Notes under the pieces: generated by a model
Databases searched by the model: none
Told to the model about the DNA's origin: nothing
The model's input: only the letters and a program-made list of their open reading frames with translations
Source of the DNA: Lacibacter sp. H375
GTDB taxonomy: Bacteria > Bacteroidota > Bacteroidia > Chitinophagales > Chitinophagaceae
Assembly (NCBI RefSeq): GCF_037892425.1
Contig: NZ_JBBKTT010000001.1
Coordinates: 992,001 to 1,056,000 of the forward strand
Length of the DNA stretch: 64,000 nucleotides
Direction of reading: 5' to 3'
Shown here: positions 15,434 to 24,689 of the stretch, one piece after another
Numbering within the stretch: position 1 is the stretch's first letter
How the letters are laid out: each line of letters starts with the position of its first letter
Position numbers and translations under genes: made by a program

Positions 15434-17128
15434 ATGAAGTACATCATTGTAGGTGCCGTTGCAGGTGGGGCGAGTGCAGCAGCAAGAATAAGAAGGTTAG
15501 ATGAGCATGCAGAGATCATCATCTTTGAAAAAGGCGAATATATTTCGTTCGCCAATTGTGGACTGCCCTACTATATCGGCGAAGTGATCAAAGACCGGAA
15601 TAAACTCTTTGTGCAAACTGCAACAGCTTTCAATCAACGTTTCAATATTGATGTGCGTGTACAAACTGAAGTAACTGCCATCAATCCATCTACAAAAACC
15701 ATTACGGCTGTTAAACAGGTAACAAGCGAAGTGTATGAGGAAACTTATGATAAACTGATTCTTTCACCGGGTGCAGAACCTGTTCGTCCTCCTTTGCCCG
15801 GCATTAACAATGAAGGCATCTTTACATTACGAAACGTAAAAGACACCGATTATATTAAAGCTTATGTGCAACAGAAGAATGTGAACAAGGCAGTGATTAT
15901 TGGTGCAGGATTTATTGGCCTTGAAATGGCGGAAAACTTTCATGAGCTTGGTTTGGATGTAACCGTTGTTGAAATGATCAACCAGGTAATGGCGCCTGTT
16001 GATTATTCCATTGCTTCTTTTGTACAGCAACATATCCGTTCTAAAAGAGTGCATCTTCGTTTGAACACTGCCGTTACAGGCTTTACAAAAGTTGGAGAAA
16101 GAATTGAAGTAGCCTTTAATAATGGCGAAGTATTAGTGGCCGACGTCGTGTTACTTTCCATTGGTGTTCGCCCTGATACCAGGCTTGCTGTAATGGCAGG
16201 ATTAAAACTCGGACCGGCAAAAGGTATTTGGGTAAATGAGTTTTTACAAACATCTGATCCGGATATTTATGCAGTTGGTGATGCAATTGAATTTGAAAAT
16301 CCGATCACACATCAATCCATGATCACTTACCTCGCAGGCCCGGCCAATAAACAAGGACGTATTTGTGCAGATAATGTGGTACTTGGAAATGTACGATCGT
16401 ACAACGGCTCCATTAATACAGCAATTGTAAAAGTATTTGATATGACGGTGGGTACTGCAGGTACAGCATCCAAACATTTAACTGCGGCTGGTATTGAACA
16501 TATTGTTTCAACCACACATAACGGATCACATGCAGGTTACTATCCCGGTTCTAAACAAATGACGATACAACTTGCTTTCGCACCCAAAGACGGACGTTTG
16601 TTGAGTGCACAGATCGCAGGATATGATGGTGTTGATAAACGTATTGATGTATTTGCATCTTACATCAAACAAGGAAAAACCATTTACGATCTGATTGAGT
16701 TTGAACATGCTTATGCTCCTCCTTATTCATCAGCGAAGGATCCGGTGAACATGGCCGGTTTTGTTGCAGAGAATATTTTACTGGACCGTCTGCGTGTATT
16801 TTACTGGAATGAAATAGAAGAATTAAAACCAAATGATGTGTTGATCGATGTTCGTCGTAAGGATGAATTTGATGCGGGCAATATTTCCGGGGCAATCAAC
16901 ATACCGGTTGATGAACTAAGATGCAGGTTAAATGAAATTCCAAAAAACAAATCAATTTATATTTATTGTGAAGCAGGTTTGCGTGGCTACCTGGCACAAC
17001 GCATACTTCGGCAAAACGGATTTAACAAAGTAGCCAACTTGTCCGGTGGCTATATTTTATGGAAAGCCTGTGTAAACGAGCAAAACAAGCTCGCCAATAA
17101 ACTGGAGGATTTTCTTATTCATCAATAA
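15434..17128 (+). CDS. CoA-disulfide reductase-rhodanese fusion
   Basis: A 564-residue protein. Residues 1-450 are a CoADR/NADH-oxidase-type flavoprotein: FAD motif GAVAGGASAAARIRRL, active Cys C42 in SFANCGLPYYIG, NAD motif VIIGAGFIGLEMAENF and DIYAVGDAIEF. Residues about 465-555 are a rhodanese with VLIDVRRKDEFDAGNISGA and active YCEAGLRG (C512). Such fusions reduce CoA-persulfide, CoA-disulfide or polysulfide with NAD(P)H. Here it may release sulfur bound as CoA-persulfide or keep carrier thiols reduced. It is transcribed divergently from the SQR-like operon through a region with several Crp/Fnr boxes. Confidence 0.9.
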   Translation: MKYIIVGAVAGGASAAARIRRLDEHAEIIIFEKGEYISFANCGLPYYIGEVIKDRNKLFVQTATAFNQRFNIDVRVQTEVTAINPSTKTITAVKQVTSEVYEETYDKLILSPGAEPVRPPLPGINNEGIFTLRNVKDTDYIKAYVQQKNVNKAVIIGAGFIGLEMAENFHELGLDVTVVEMINQVMAPVDYSIASFVQQHIRSKRVHLRLNTAVTGFTKVGERIEVAFNNGEVLVADVVLLSIGVRPDTRLAVMAGLKLGPAKGIWVNEFLQTSDPDIYAVGDAIEFENPITHQSMITYLAGPANKQGRICADNVVLGNVRSYNGSINTAIVKVFDMTVGTAGTASKHLTAAGIEHIVSTTHNGSHAGYYPGSKQMTIQLAFAPKDGRLLSAQIAGYDGVDKRIDVFASYIKQGKTIYDLIEFEHAYAPPYSSAKDPVNMAGFVAENILLDRLRVFYWNEIEELKPNDVLIDVRRKDEFDAGNISGAINIPVDELRCRLNEIPKNKSIYIYCEAGLRGYLAQRILRQNGFNKVANLSGGYILWKACVNEQNKLANKLEDFLIHQ

Positions 17129-17150
17129 TAATTGAGACCTGTTCCTCTCC

Positions 17151-17158
17151 TACCTTTG
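17151..17158 (+). promoter_or_regulatory. Putative -7 element of the haem A synthase gene
   Basis: TACCTTTG fits TAnnTTTG, with ATTG at 17131-17134 as a possible -33 element (16-nt spacer, rather short). It ends 8 nt before the ATG at 17167, implying a very short leader. Confidence 0.4.
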
Positions 17159-17166
17159 CCATCGTT

Positions 17167-18231
17167 ATGACGCAAACTTCCTCTTCAAATAAAGCAGTCG
17201 CTAATTGGTTGCTCTTTGGTGTATTCATGTTAATTGTCCAGATCTTATTGGGCGGCATCACCCGTTTAACAGGCAGCGGCTTAAGTATTACAGAGTGGGA
17301 CGTTGTAACAGGCACATTACCGCCACTGAACGAAACCAAATGGCTGGAAGAGTTTGCAAAGTATAAAGCAACACCGCAGTATCAATTACTCAATACCGAT
17401 TTCACCGTCAGCGATTTTAAATTCATTTTCTTTTGGGAATGGTTTCATCGTTTATGGGCGAGAGTAATGGGGATGGTGTTTGCTGTTGGTTTTATTTACT
17501 TTTTAGTGCGCAGGTATTTTAAACAGGAGATGATCAAGCCGTTGCTCATATTGTTTTTGTTAGGTGCGTTGCAGGGTGCAGTTGGCTGGATCATGGTTGC
17601 AAGTGGTTTGGTGGGCGATGCTGTTTATGTAAAACCAACAAGACTGGCGCTTCATTTTATTTTAGCTATGGGTTTGCTTTGTTACACGTTTTGGTTTGCG
17701 TTGCAGTTGCGTGTAAAAAAAGAACAGGTCACACACAACAAGTCTATTCACAGTTTTACAATGTGGTTGTTGGTATTACTGGTTGTACAACTGATGTTTG
17801 GAGCATTGATGGCGGGTCATAAAGCTGCAACAGCCGCACCATCGTGGCCAATGATTAACGCCGAGTGGATACCTGCTGCCTTATTTAAAGATTCTCCCTG
17901 GCTTATCAACTTTATTGAAAATAAGATCACTATTCATTTTGTACATCGTGGTCTTGCATATTTACTTACTGCACTCATTATTGCTTGGTATTACAAAGCT
18001 GCCAAAATAAAAGGCTCCGATCTGTTCCAGGCAACACGTTTTCTTCCATTGTTCCTTGTGGTTGTGCAGGTAGTGTTAGGTATTGCATCAGTACTTACAT
18101 CACCACAAATTATTCCTAGCCGCTGGGGCTTGTTTGAGTGGATGGCGCAACTGCATCAACTGGTGGGTATGTTCTTATTGCTAAGCTTTATTTGGATACT
18201 TTATTTAGTACGCAGGAAACAAGTGGTATAA
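17167..18231 (+). CDS. ctaA: Haem A synthase (COX15/CtaA family)
   Basis: A 354-residue membrane protein with eight helices that oxidises the C8 methyl of haem O to make haem A for aa3-type terminal oxidases. Family motifs are GGITRLTGSGLSITEWDVVTG after helix 1, the haem-ligand histidines in FFWEWFHRLWARVMG, LALHFILA, HFVHRGLAYL and LHQLVGM, and GALMAGHKAATAAPSWP in the middle. It implies aerobic respiration with a haem-a oxidase, a plausible sink for electrons from the neighbouring sulfur enzymes. Confidence 0.93.
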   Translation: MTQTSSSNKAVANWLLFGVFMLIVQILLGGITRLTGSGLSITEWDVVTGTLPPLNETKWLEEFAKYKATPQYQLLNTDFTVSDFKFIFFWEWFHRLWARVMGMVFAVGFIYFLVRRYFKQEMIKPLLILFLLGALQGAVGWIMVASGLVGDAVYVKPTRLALHFILAMGLLCYTFWFALQLRVKKEQVTHNKSIHSFTMWLLVLLVVQLMFGALMAGHKAATAAPSWPMINAEWIPAALFKDSPWLINFIENKITIHFVHRGLAYLLTALIIAWYYKAAKIKGSDLFQATRFLPLFLVVVQVVLGIASVLTSPQIIPSRWGLFEWMAQLHQLVGMFLLLSFIWILYLVRRKQVV

Positions 18232-18290
18232 CATTCAACGCCAAGCAGCGTTCTTATGTAAATTGTTTTCTTTTACGTAACTTCTGTCCC

Positions 18291-20549
18291 ATGAAGAAAT
18301 ACCTGCTTGGCATATGGTATTCATTCCCTGTTCAATTGATCTTTCTGCATTTCCGGAAATATCAACTCATGTTGCTATTCTGGGTATTACTGGCTAGTGC
18401 AGCCAGTGGTGGTTTTATGAGCGACTATGGTGCTAATTCACTTTTTTTATCGCCTGAATATTTAGGTGAAGTAAATTTTTTCAGTGCCTTCTTTGTTGGA
18501 GTTGCGTTTGGTGGTTTCGTTATGAGCTGGAATATTACCACCTTCATTCTGTTCAGCAGTTACTTTAAATTTTTAGCCACTACTTCAAAACCATTTTTAA
18601 AATATTGCATTAACAATGCAGGCATCCCTGTTATTTTTATTATCAATTACTTTATCCAGGTTGTGCGTTTTGGCAAATACAAAGAGCTGATGGAGAATGG
18701 AGAGATCATTCTTATCATGTTTGGTTTTATTGCGGGGCTTGTTATCTTTCTTCTGTTCTCTATGCTTTATTTCTATGGCTCGGAAAAGGCGATCCTGCGT
18801 GATATGCAACCGGTGCTGCGTGATCCCCAACAATTCAAACAACAATTCAAACCTCATCATAAAGCAGAAGACCATCAACAGGTAATTAAGGTTCAGTATT
18901 TTTTAACCAGTTTTCTTACATACCGCAAAACAAGAAACGTAACACATTACAGTCGCTTGTTTCTGGATGTGATCTTTAAACGCCATCACTTTTCTGCAGT
19001 GCTTGCAATCATTCTTGCGTTTCTATTGCTCATGATTTATGGTTTGTTTCTCGACCGGCCTTCGTTGCAGTTGCCTGCTGCAGCCAGCATCTTTGTATTC
19101 TTTGCAATCCTCATTGGTGCATCTGGTGCATTGGCGCATTGGCTCGATACGTGGAGCATTCCTGTAGCAATACTTCTTGTTCTTGTTTTCCATATGTTAT
19201 TCCGATACGAATACATCGATATCCGCAACAAAGCATTTGGATTGAATTATGAAGATCGTAGCAAACGTCCCGTGTATTCACTTGCCTCAATGGTGAAACT
19301 GTGCACGCCTGAACAAATGCAGAAAGACAGTTTGAATATGATCAACGTGCTTGAGAACTGGAAGCGAAAACAGGTTGAAGAAAAACCATTCTTTTATGTG
19401 ATCAACGTAAGCGGCGGCGGCAACCGTTCTGCTACGTTTACGGCGAACATGTTGTGCAGGATCGATAGTTTTATGAATGGTAAACTGATGCAGAAGACTG
19501 CACTATTCTCCGGCGCATCAGGTGGCATGTTGGGATTAACTTATTACCGTGAGCTATACCGGCAACAGCAAAAAGGGAAACCACTTTCATTTACGAATGA
19601 AATGATCTCCGCCAACATCTCAAAGGATTTATTGAATCCTATTTTTTCTGCCTATGTTACAAGAGACCTTGTTACACCTGCACAAAAATTTTCGGTTGGG
19701 CCTTACCGTTTTGTAAAAGACAGAGGTTATGCCTTTGAGCAACAGTTTAACTTCAACACCGGAAATATTCTTACTGATCGATTAACTGATTACCGAACCG
19801 ATGAGTTTGAAGCAAAAATTCCATTGGGCATTTTTAGTTCAACAGTTTCGCAGGACGGACGTAAGCTGATGATCTGCAGCCAGCCAATCAGTTTTTTAAT
19901 GCGGCCTAAATTCGACAGTACAAAAGGAATTACTGCTGAGCCTGATGCGATTGATTATACAGCTTTCTTTAAAGATCTTGATCCTTACAATCTCCGGATG
20001 CTTACGGCGCTTAGGATGAATGCAACATTCCCTTATGTGCTACCCAACGTATGGCTGCCCACCAAACCAATCGTAGATGTAATGGATGCAGGTTTACGTG
20101 ATAACTTCGGACAAGAAATTACTTTGCGTTTTCTGCATGTGTTTGCAGATTGGATTAAGGAAAACACATCGGGTGTAATTTTTATTCAGATACGTGACCG
20201 GAAGAAAGGTGAGTGGCATGATGATTTGCGTGAACCTGGTGTAGGTGATATTCTTTATAAACCTGTTACTACACTGCAGAATAATTTTTATAAAGTGCAG
20301 GATTATATGCAGGAGAGTATGCTTAGTTATTCAAAGGAAACAGTGCCCATAAACAGATTTATGTTTATGTATCAACCATCTGGTAATAAAAAGGGAGCTG
20401 CACTCAGTTTTCATTTAACAGAAAGGGAAAAACAGGATATTTCAAGAGCTGTGTTTGATAATGTAAATGAGCAAACTATACAAAAGTTGATGCGCCTGCA
20501 GGAAATGCAGCGCCCTGTTCAGCTTGCTCAGGGCATTAATAAAGAATAA
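18291..20549 (+). CDS. Membrane-anchored patatin-like phospholipase
   Basis: A 752-residue protein. About the first 340 residues hold several hydrophobic helices (two groups, near 20-160 and 235-310). A cytosolic patatin domain follows, with the oxyanion-hole motif SGGGNRSA near residue 370, the nucleophile S410 in SGASGGMLG and the catalytic D599 in VMDAGLRDN. These are the Ser-Asp dyad residues of acyl hydrolases. Start at ATG 18291; the upstream frame overlaps ctaA. Its last 22 nt overlap the convergent lipid kinase gene. The substrate is probably membrane lipid. Confidence 0.82.
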   Translation: MKKYLLGIWYSFPVQLIFLHFRKYQLMLLFWVLLASAASGGFMSDYGANSLFLSPEYLGEVNFFSAFFVGVAFGGFVMSWNITTFILFSSYFKFLATTSKPFLKYCINNAGIPVIFIINYFIQVVRFGKYKELMENGEIILIMFGFIAGLVIFLLFSMLYFYGSEKAILRDMQPVLRDPQQFKQQFKPHHKAEDHQQVIKVQYFLTSFLTYRKTRNVTHYSRLFLDVIFKRHHFSAVLAIILAFLLLMIYGLFLDRPSLQLPAAASIFVFFAILIGASGALAHWLDTWSIPVAILLVLVFHMLFRYEYIDIRNKAFGLNYEDRSKRPVYSLASMVKLCTPEQMQKDSLNMINVLENWKRKQVEEKPFFYVINVSGGGNRSATFTANMLCRIDSFMNGKLMQKTALFSGASGGMLGLTYYRELYRQQQKGKPLSFTNEMISANISKDLLNPIFSAYVTRDLVTPAQKFSVGPYRFVKDRGYAFEQQFNFNTGNILTDRLTDYRTDEFEAKIPLGIFSSTVSQDGRKLMICSQPISFLMRPKFDSTKGITAEPDAIDYTAFFKDLDPYNLRMLTALRMNATFPYVLPNVWLPTKPIVDVMDAGLRDNFGQEITLRFLHVFADWIKENTSGVIFIQIRDRKKGEWHDDLREPGVGDILYKPVTTLQNNFYKVQDYMQESMLSYSKETVPINRFMFMYQPSGNKKGAALSFHLTEREKQDISRAVFDNVNEQTIQKLMRLQEMQRPVQLAQGINKE

Positions 20550-21418
20550 GCTGCCGGTAATACTTTTATGTGGAAAAATGATGCAGTTGGTTTGCCGTCA
20601 CCATCAATATGAAATGGTGCATTGTCGGTGTTCGTAATAGTTAACTCAGCTGTCTGGAAATAAGTAATGCCTCTACGTTTTGTAAAATCTGCGGTAAATT
20701 TCCCAAAACGTATATGCAACAAAATGCGCATCAGTACAAAAAAGATATTTGTTTTTTCTACTGCTACAATGTCAAGTAAGCCGTCCTGTAAACTTGCTTT
20801 TGGCGCAATGGTGAATTGATTGCCGAACTGGTTACTGTTAGCAATACTGATGAAGTAAGCCCTTAATTTCAGATCTGCTTCTTTTGCTTTGATACCAAAA
20901 GTATAGGTCCTTATTCTTTGAAGGTTTTTTAAGATTAGCCGGATATACTTATTCAAACCTCTTTTCTTTTCTCTGTCGAATTCATGAGCTACCTGTGCAT
21001 CGAAACCAATGCCGCTCAACATACAGGAAAAATGATTGTTGATAACAAATGCATCAACCCGATGTGCAGTTCCGTTAAAAATAATATCGATCGCCTTGTT
21101 CACATCCTTTGAAATACCTGCCGCTAATGCCAATCCATTTCCCGATCCTCTGGGAATAATACCAATATTAACCGGCAAATCTTTAATGGCTGCAACAACA
21201 GTACTGATGGTTCCGTCGCCTCCTGCAATAACGACGTCAGTTACTGATTCATTTATAATCTTTTCTTTCAGTGATGAATAGTCGCCATCAGCACGGCTAT
21301 GTTCAATACTGTAATGTACAGCGGCCTGTTGGCAACGTTCGGTAATGATCTCTGCCAGAGATTTTCCCTTTTGCACACCTGAATGAGGATTGAATAAAAA
21401 GATAAAACGACGTTGCAT
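20528..21418 (-). CDS. Diacylglycerol/sphingosine kinase-family lipid kinase (YegS-like)
   Basis: A 296-residue DAGK catalytic-domain protein. FLFNPHSG begins the nucleotide fold, VVIAGGDGTISTVV is the GGDGT phosphate loop and IIPRGSGNGLA the second conserved block. The C-terminal beta-sandwich includes APKASLQDGLLDIV. It phosphorylates a lipid hydroxyl. ATG 21418 is chosen over GTG 21421. It overlaps the 3' end of the patatin gene by 22 nt tail to tail, so the two lipid genes may affect each other through antisense ends. Confidence 0.9.
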   Translation of the reverse strand: MQRRFIFLFNPHSGVQKGKSLAEIITERCQQAAVHYSIEHSRADGDYSSLKEKIINESVTDVVIAGGDGTISTVVAAIKDLPVNIGIIPRGSGNGLALAAGISKDVNKAIDIIFNGTAHRVDAFVINNHFSCMLSGIGFDAQVAHEFDREKKRGLNKYIRLILKNLQRIRTYTFGIKAKEADLKLRAYFISIANSNQFGNQFTIAPKASLQDGLLDIVAVEKTNIFFVLMRILLHIRFGKFTADFTKRRGITYFQTAELTITNTDNAPFHIDGDGKPTASFFHIKVLPAAYSLLMP

Positions 21419-21464
21419 CACGTGGCAAAACTACAGGCGAAAATGTAAACCTGCGAAAAAAGCT

Positions 21465-21896
21465 CTAACGGCGTGGGTACAATACATCCCGGTTGTAAGA
21501 CCAGATCGCATCCTGCAGATAGTTGCCAGCTTTACGGCGAAACAAGGAACCGATAAGGTTGATGGTATTGCCGCTAATGACCGTGATATATCCGGGCGTT
21601 CGGTTTTTTTGCGCCATAATAATTCCTGTAATAACTGCGGCCGTGCCAAATATTGGCAACACATTTCCAACACGTTTATTCTTGAGATATTGTTTGTAGT
21701 ATGCAGTGGCTTCAGGAGAAATGAGCATCAGATTCTTCACCGTTTGGGGTTCAAGCAATGAACCATTCATGGTAATACGATTATTAAAGCGCAGAGTTTT
21801 TTGATTGTATTGCATGCGAAGGGAATCGATATTAAGCTGGGCACTGCCAGCAAAAGCAATAAAAAGACATAGTGAAAACAATAATGATCGCATCAT
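21465..21896 (-). CDS. Secreted or membrane-bound hypothetical protein
   Basis: A 143-residue protein with a clear signal peptide (about 1-19, LFIAFAGSAQ). A hydrophilic part is followed by a hydrophobic stretch around 78-95 (VLPIFGTAAVITGIIMAQ) and another near 103-115. The family is not recognised. It ends 47 nt before the lipid kinase start on the same strand and is probably co-transcribed with it. Confidence 0.7.
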   Translation of the reverse strand: MMRSLLFSLCLFIAFAGSAQLNIDSLRMQYNQKTLRFNNRITMNGSLLEPQTVKNLMLISPEATAYYKQYLKNKRVGNVLPIFGTAAVITGIIMAQKNRTPGYITVISGNTINLIGSLFRRKAGNYLQDAIWSYNRDVLYPRR

Positions 21897-22030
21897 GCTA
21901 TAAAAATATAAATAGGTGTTAGTTTTTTCGGCTACTCATGACTGAAAGTATACTTTTTATGAAGTATTATTGTATTAATACGGCTAATACTTAAACAAAG
22001 ATGGCTTAATCTACTGATAACACTGTAAGC

Positions 22031-22061
22031 TTGTCTATCTGATGCTGTTGCCTTACATTTG
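22031..22061 (+). promoter_or_regulatory. Bacteroidota-type promoter
   Basis: TTG at 22031-22033, a 20-nt spacer and TACATTTG at 22054-22061 fit the TTG-N19-21-TAnnTTTG consensus. The start point would be near 22068, 14 nt before the ATG of the next small membrane protein. Confidence 0.5.
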
Positions 22062-22081
22062 CCGAAACTTACGATTAATAA

Positions 22082-22399
22082 ATGCAACATCACACCTTAC
22101 GAATAACGCTTTCGGTTTTACTAACGGGTGCTGCGTTTGTTTTCTTTGCACAATTGGTGTTCTTGCCGCTTAATGAAGATCAACGTTTTTTCCTAATCGT
22201 ACAGGCATTATTATTCTTATTCCTCTCTTCAGCGAATTATACGGATAGAAAAAAGGCATTGCTTGGCAAACCGAAAACACATTTAGTGATACTCATTGTC
22301 CTTGCTGTAGTATTATCGATCAATGGATATTTTTTGGTGAAAAAAGGAAATACAGACATCGCTACTTCTCGGTTAATAACTAAAAGTCACACGCTTTAA
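22082..22399 (+). CDS. Small hypothetical membrane protein
   Basis: A 105-residue protein with three hydrophobic segments (about 7-28, 38-51 and 66-86) and a basic loop YTDRKKALLGKPK between the last two. It has a good promoter just upstream. No family is recognised. It is convergent with the FabH-like gene, whose stop lies 16 nt after this stop. Confidence 0.6.
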   Translation: MQHHTLRITLSVLLTGAAFVFFAQLVFLPLNEDQRFFLIVQALLFLFLSSANYTDRKKALLGKPKTHLVILIVLAVVLSINGYFLVKKGNTDIATSRLITKSHTL

Positions 22400-22414
22400 T
22401 TAAAGCAATTTCGC

Positions 22415-23461
22415 TTACCATTTCAGTAAGGCGCTGGCCCAGGTAAAGCCGCTGCCAAAAGCTGCAAGGCACACGAGATCACCTTCGTTAAGTTTACCTG
22501 CTTCCCATGCTTCGCATAACGCAATAGGTACCGATGCTGCTGTTGTGTTGCCATATTTCTGAATATTGTTAAACACCTGGTCGTCTCTGAGTTTTAGTTT
22601 TTGTTGCACAAATTGTGCTATGCGCAGGTTTGCCTGGTGTGGTATCAGCAATTTCAGATCAGCCGGTTGATAACCGTTAGCAGCAAGAGCCTCCATGATT
22701 ACTTCCGGAAATTTTACTACCGCTGTTTTAAATACTGCGGGGCCATCCATATTGGGGAAGTTTTCACCCTTATCAATCATGTCATGACTCATAAACATAT
22801 CTGCTATTTCAGTTTCATTAAAACTTGCAAGGTTTTGTTTCCAATGATTCGCATGCGTACCTGGATTATACATCGCAAGAATTTCCGCATCATTTCCATC
22901 ACTGTGCAAATGTGTGCTGAGGATGCCACGATTCTCATCTGTTGTAGGTTGTAACACAACAGCACCTGCTCCATCGCCGAAGATGACACTGATATTTCTG
23001 CCTCTTGTACTAAAATCTAATCCAAACGAATGTTTCTCTGCTCCAACAACTAATATGTTTTTATACATACCGGTTTTAATAAACTGATCGGCTACAGAAA
23101 CAGCATATACAAAACCACTACATTGATTACGCACATCCAATGCCCCAACCTGTTTCATTTTCATGGCACGTTGTAGCAGCACGCCGCAACCGGGAAAATA
23201 ATAGTCGGGACTTAATGTGGCGAACACAATAAAATCAATATCCTGTGGAGTAATTCCTGCACGTTTGATTGCAATGGTTGCTGCTTCCACACCCATTGTA
23301 GTAGTGGTTTCTTCTGTTCGATGCGCATAACGACGCTCTTTAATACCGGTTCGTTCCTGTATCCATTCATCGTTTGTATCCATATATTTTGTGAGGTCGT
23401 TGTTTGTAACAACGTTGGAAGGAACATACATACCAATCCCTGCTATTTTACTGCGAACCAT
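22415..23461 (-). CDS. 3-oxoacyl-ACP synthase III family (FabH-like ketosynthase)
   Basis: A 348-residue ketosynthase III. The triad is visible: Cys114 in VRNQCSGFVYA, His in LIPHQANLRI and Asn in YGNTTAASVP. It begins fatty-acid chains or makes related ketones from acyl-CoA and malonyl-ACP. At 348 residues it is slightly longer than FabH of Escherichia coli, and Bacteroidota have several paralogues, so the exact role is not fixed. I use ATG 23461; the longer frame would add a hydrophobic stretch that runs into the terminator of the upstream gene. Confidence 0.88.
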   Translation of the reverse strand: MVRSKIAGIGMYVPSNVVTNNDLTKYMDTNDEWIQERTGIKERRYAHRTEETTTTMGVEAATIAIKRAGITPQDIDFIVFATLSPDYYFPGCGVLLQRAMKMKQVGALDVRNQCSGFVYAVSVADQFIKTGMYKNILVVGAEKHSFGLDFSTRGRNISVIFGDGAGAVVLQPTTDENRGILSTHLHSDGNDAEILAMYNPGTHANHWKQNLASFNETEIADMFMSHDMIDKGENFPNMDGPAVFKTAVVKFPEVIMEALAANGYQPADLKLLIPHQANLRIAQFVQQKLKLRDDQVFNNIQKYGNTTAASVPIALCEAWEAGKLNEGDLVCLAAFGSGFTWASALLKW

Positions 23462-23540
23462 ATGGCAATCAATTTTAAAGAAAGTTAGGAAATAGAACCG
23501 AAATGAAACTATTACAAACAGAACCGTTACGAAGGCACAA

Positions 23541-23569
23541 AAAAAAAAGGGGCAATGCCCCCCTTTTTT
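23541..23569 (-). terminator. Terminator after the 2-oxoacid oxidoreductase beta gene
   Basis: An A-tract and GGGGC (to 23553), an AAT loop and GCCCC followed by TTTTTT form a strong hairpin. It follows the minus-strand gene ending at 23590, with a U-run in that direction. Confidence 0.75.
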
Positions 23570-23589
23570 AATATTCTTTCTTATGAATG

Positions 23590-24624
23590 TTATGCCATGA
23601 TCTCCCACACTTCGTTACCACGTAAGAGTTTATCGAGATTGCCAACTCCTTTTGTTCCGATGGCTTCATCGATCTGCAGTTGCATTACATCTTCGTAGCA
23701 GGCACGTTCTGTTTCGTAAAACACGCCAAATGGTCGTGGTAAATGACCTGCAATGCGAGGATCATCAAACATGCGTACTAATATCTGTGCTTTGTAAAAG
23801 TCTTTTTCATTGTGGATCCACAGATCATCTTTGCTAAATCCTTCATCGAGATTAACGATCACAGGACTAAAACCATCAAGCTTAATTCCTTTATTTTTTG
23901 CAGCCCCAAACACTAATGGTTCACCATGTGCAAGGAATAATGTTTCGTCTTGTTTGCTTGATTTTTCAGTGAACACTTCAAATGCACCATCGTTAAAGAT
24001 GTTACAGTTCTGATAGATCTCAAGGAATGATGCTCCTTTATGTTGCTGACTGCGGATGAGTGTTTCCTGCAAATGCTTCGGATCACGATCCATACTGCGT
24101 GCAATAAATGTTGCATCGGCACCCATCGCTAAAGCCAACGGATTAAACGGATGATCGATACTACCCATTGGTGTACTCTTGGTCACCTTCTTTTCTTCGG
24201 AGGTAGGTGAATACTGCCCTTTTGTTAAACCATAAATCTGGTTATTGAACAACAATATGTTCACATCAAAATTCCGGCGCAGTAAATGAATTGTATGATT
24301 ACCACCAATACTCAAACCATCACCATCACCGGTTACGATCCACACACTCAGTTCAGGTCTTGCTGCTTTTAATCCACTGGCAACAGCAGTTGCACGGCCA
24401 TGGATAGAATGCATACCATACGTATTCATATAATAAGGGAAACGGCTGCTGCAGCCAATACCACTTACAATTACAATATTTTCTTTAGGAATACCAAGCG
24501 TTGGCATCACTTTCTGTACCTGTGCTAAAATGGAATAATCTCCACAACCGGGGCACCAGCGAACTTCCTGGTCGGTTGCAAAATCCTTAGCGGTAAGGGC
24601 AGGGGCGGTCGTTACTTCACTCAT
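23590..24624 (-). CDS. 2-oxoacid:ferredoxin oxidoreductase, beta subunit
   Basis: A 344-residue TPP-binding beta subunit of the KorB/OforB type. It has RWCPGCGDYSIL near the start (CPGCG Fe-S/TPP signature), SGIGCSSRFPYY, the HGRATAVASGLK block and the TPP motif VTGDGDGLSIGGNH with FNNQIYGLTKGQYSPT. The enzyme oxidises 2-oxoglutarate or another 2-oxoacid to acyl-CoA with ferredoxin. ATG 24624 is used. The alpha subunit, normally just upstream, is not there: the upstream neighbour is an AhpD-like gene. Confidence 0.92.
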   Translation of the reverse strand: MSEVTTAPALTAKDFATDQEVRWCPGCGDYSILAQVQKVMPTLGIPKENIVIVSGIGCSSRFPYYMNTYGMHSIHGRATAVASGLKAARPELSVWIVTGDGDGLSIGGNHTIHLLRRNFDVNILLFNNQIYGLTKGQYSPTSEEKKVTKSTPMGSIDHPFNPLALAMGADATFIARSMDRDPKHLQETLIRSQQHKGASFLEIYQNCNIFNDGAFEVFTEKSSKQDETLFLAHGEPLVFGAAKNKGIKLDGFSPVIVNLDEGFSKDDLWIHNEKDFYKAQILVRMFDDPRIAGHLPRPFGVFYETERACYEDVMQLQIDEAIGTKGVGNLDKLLRGNEVWEIMA

Positions 24625-24689
24625 AGAATTGTATTGCCTCAAATTTACGCAGAAATTCAACTGCACAGCATTTTAAACAACTGAATTGA

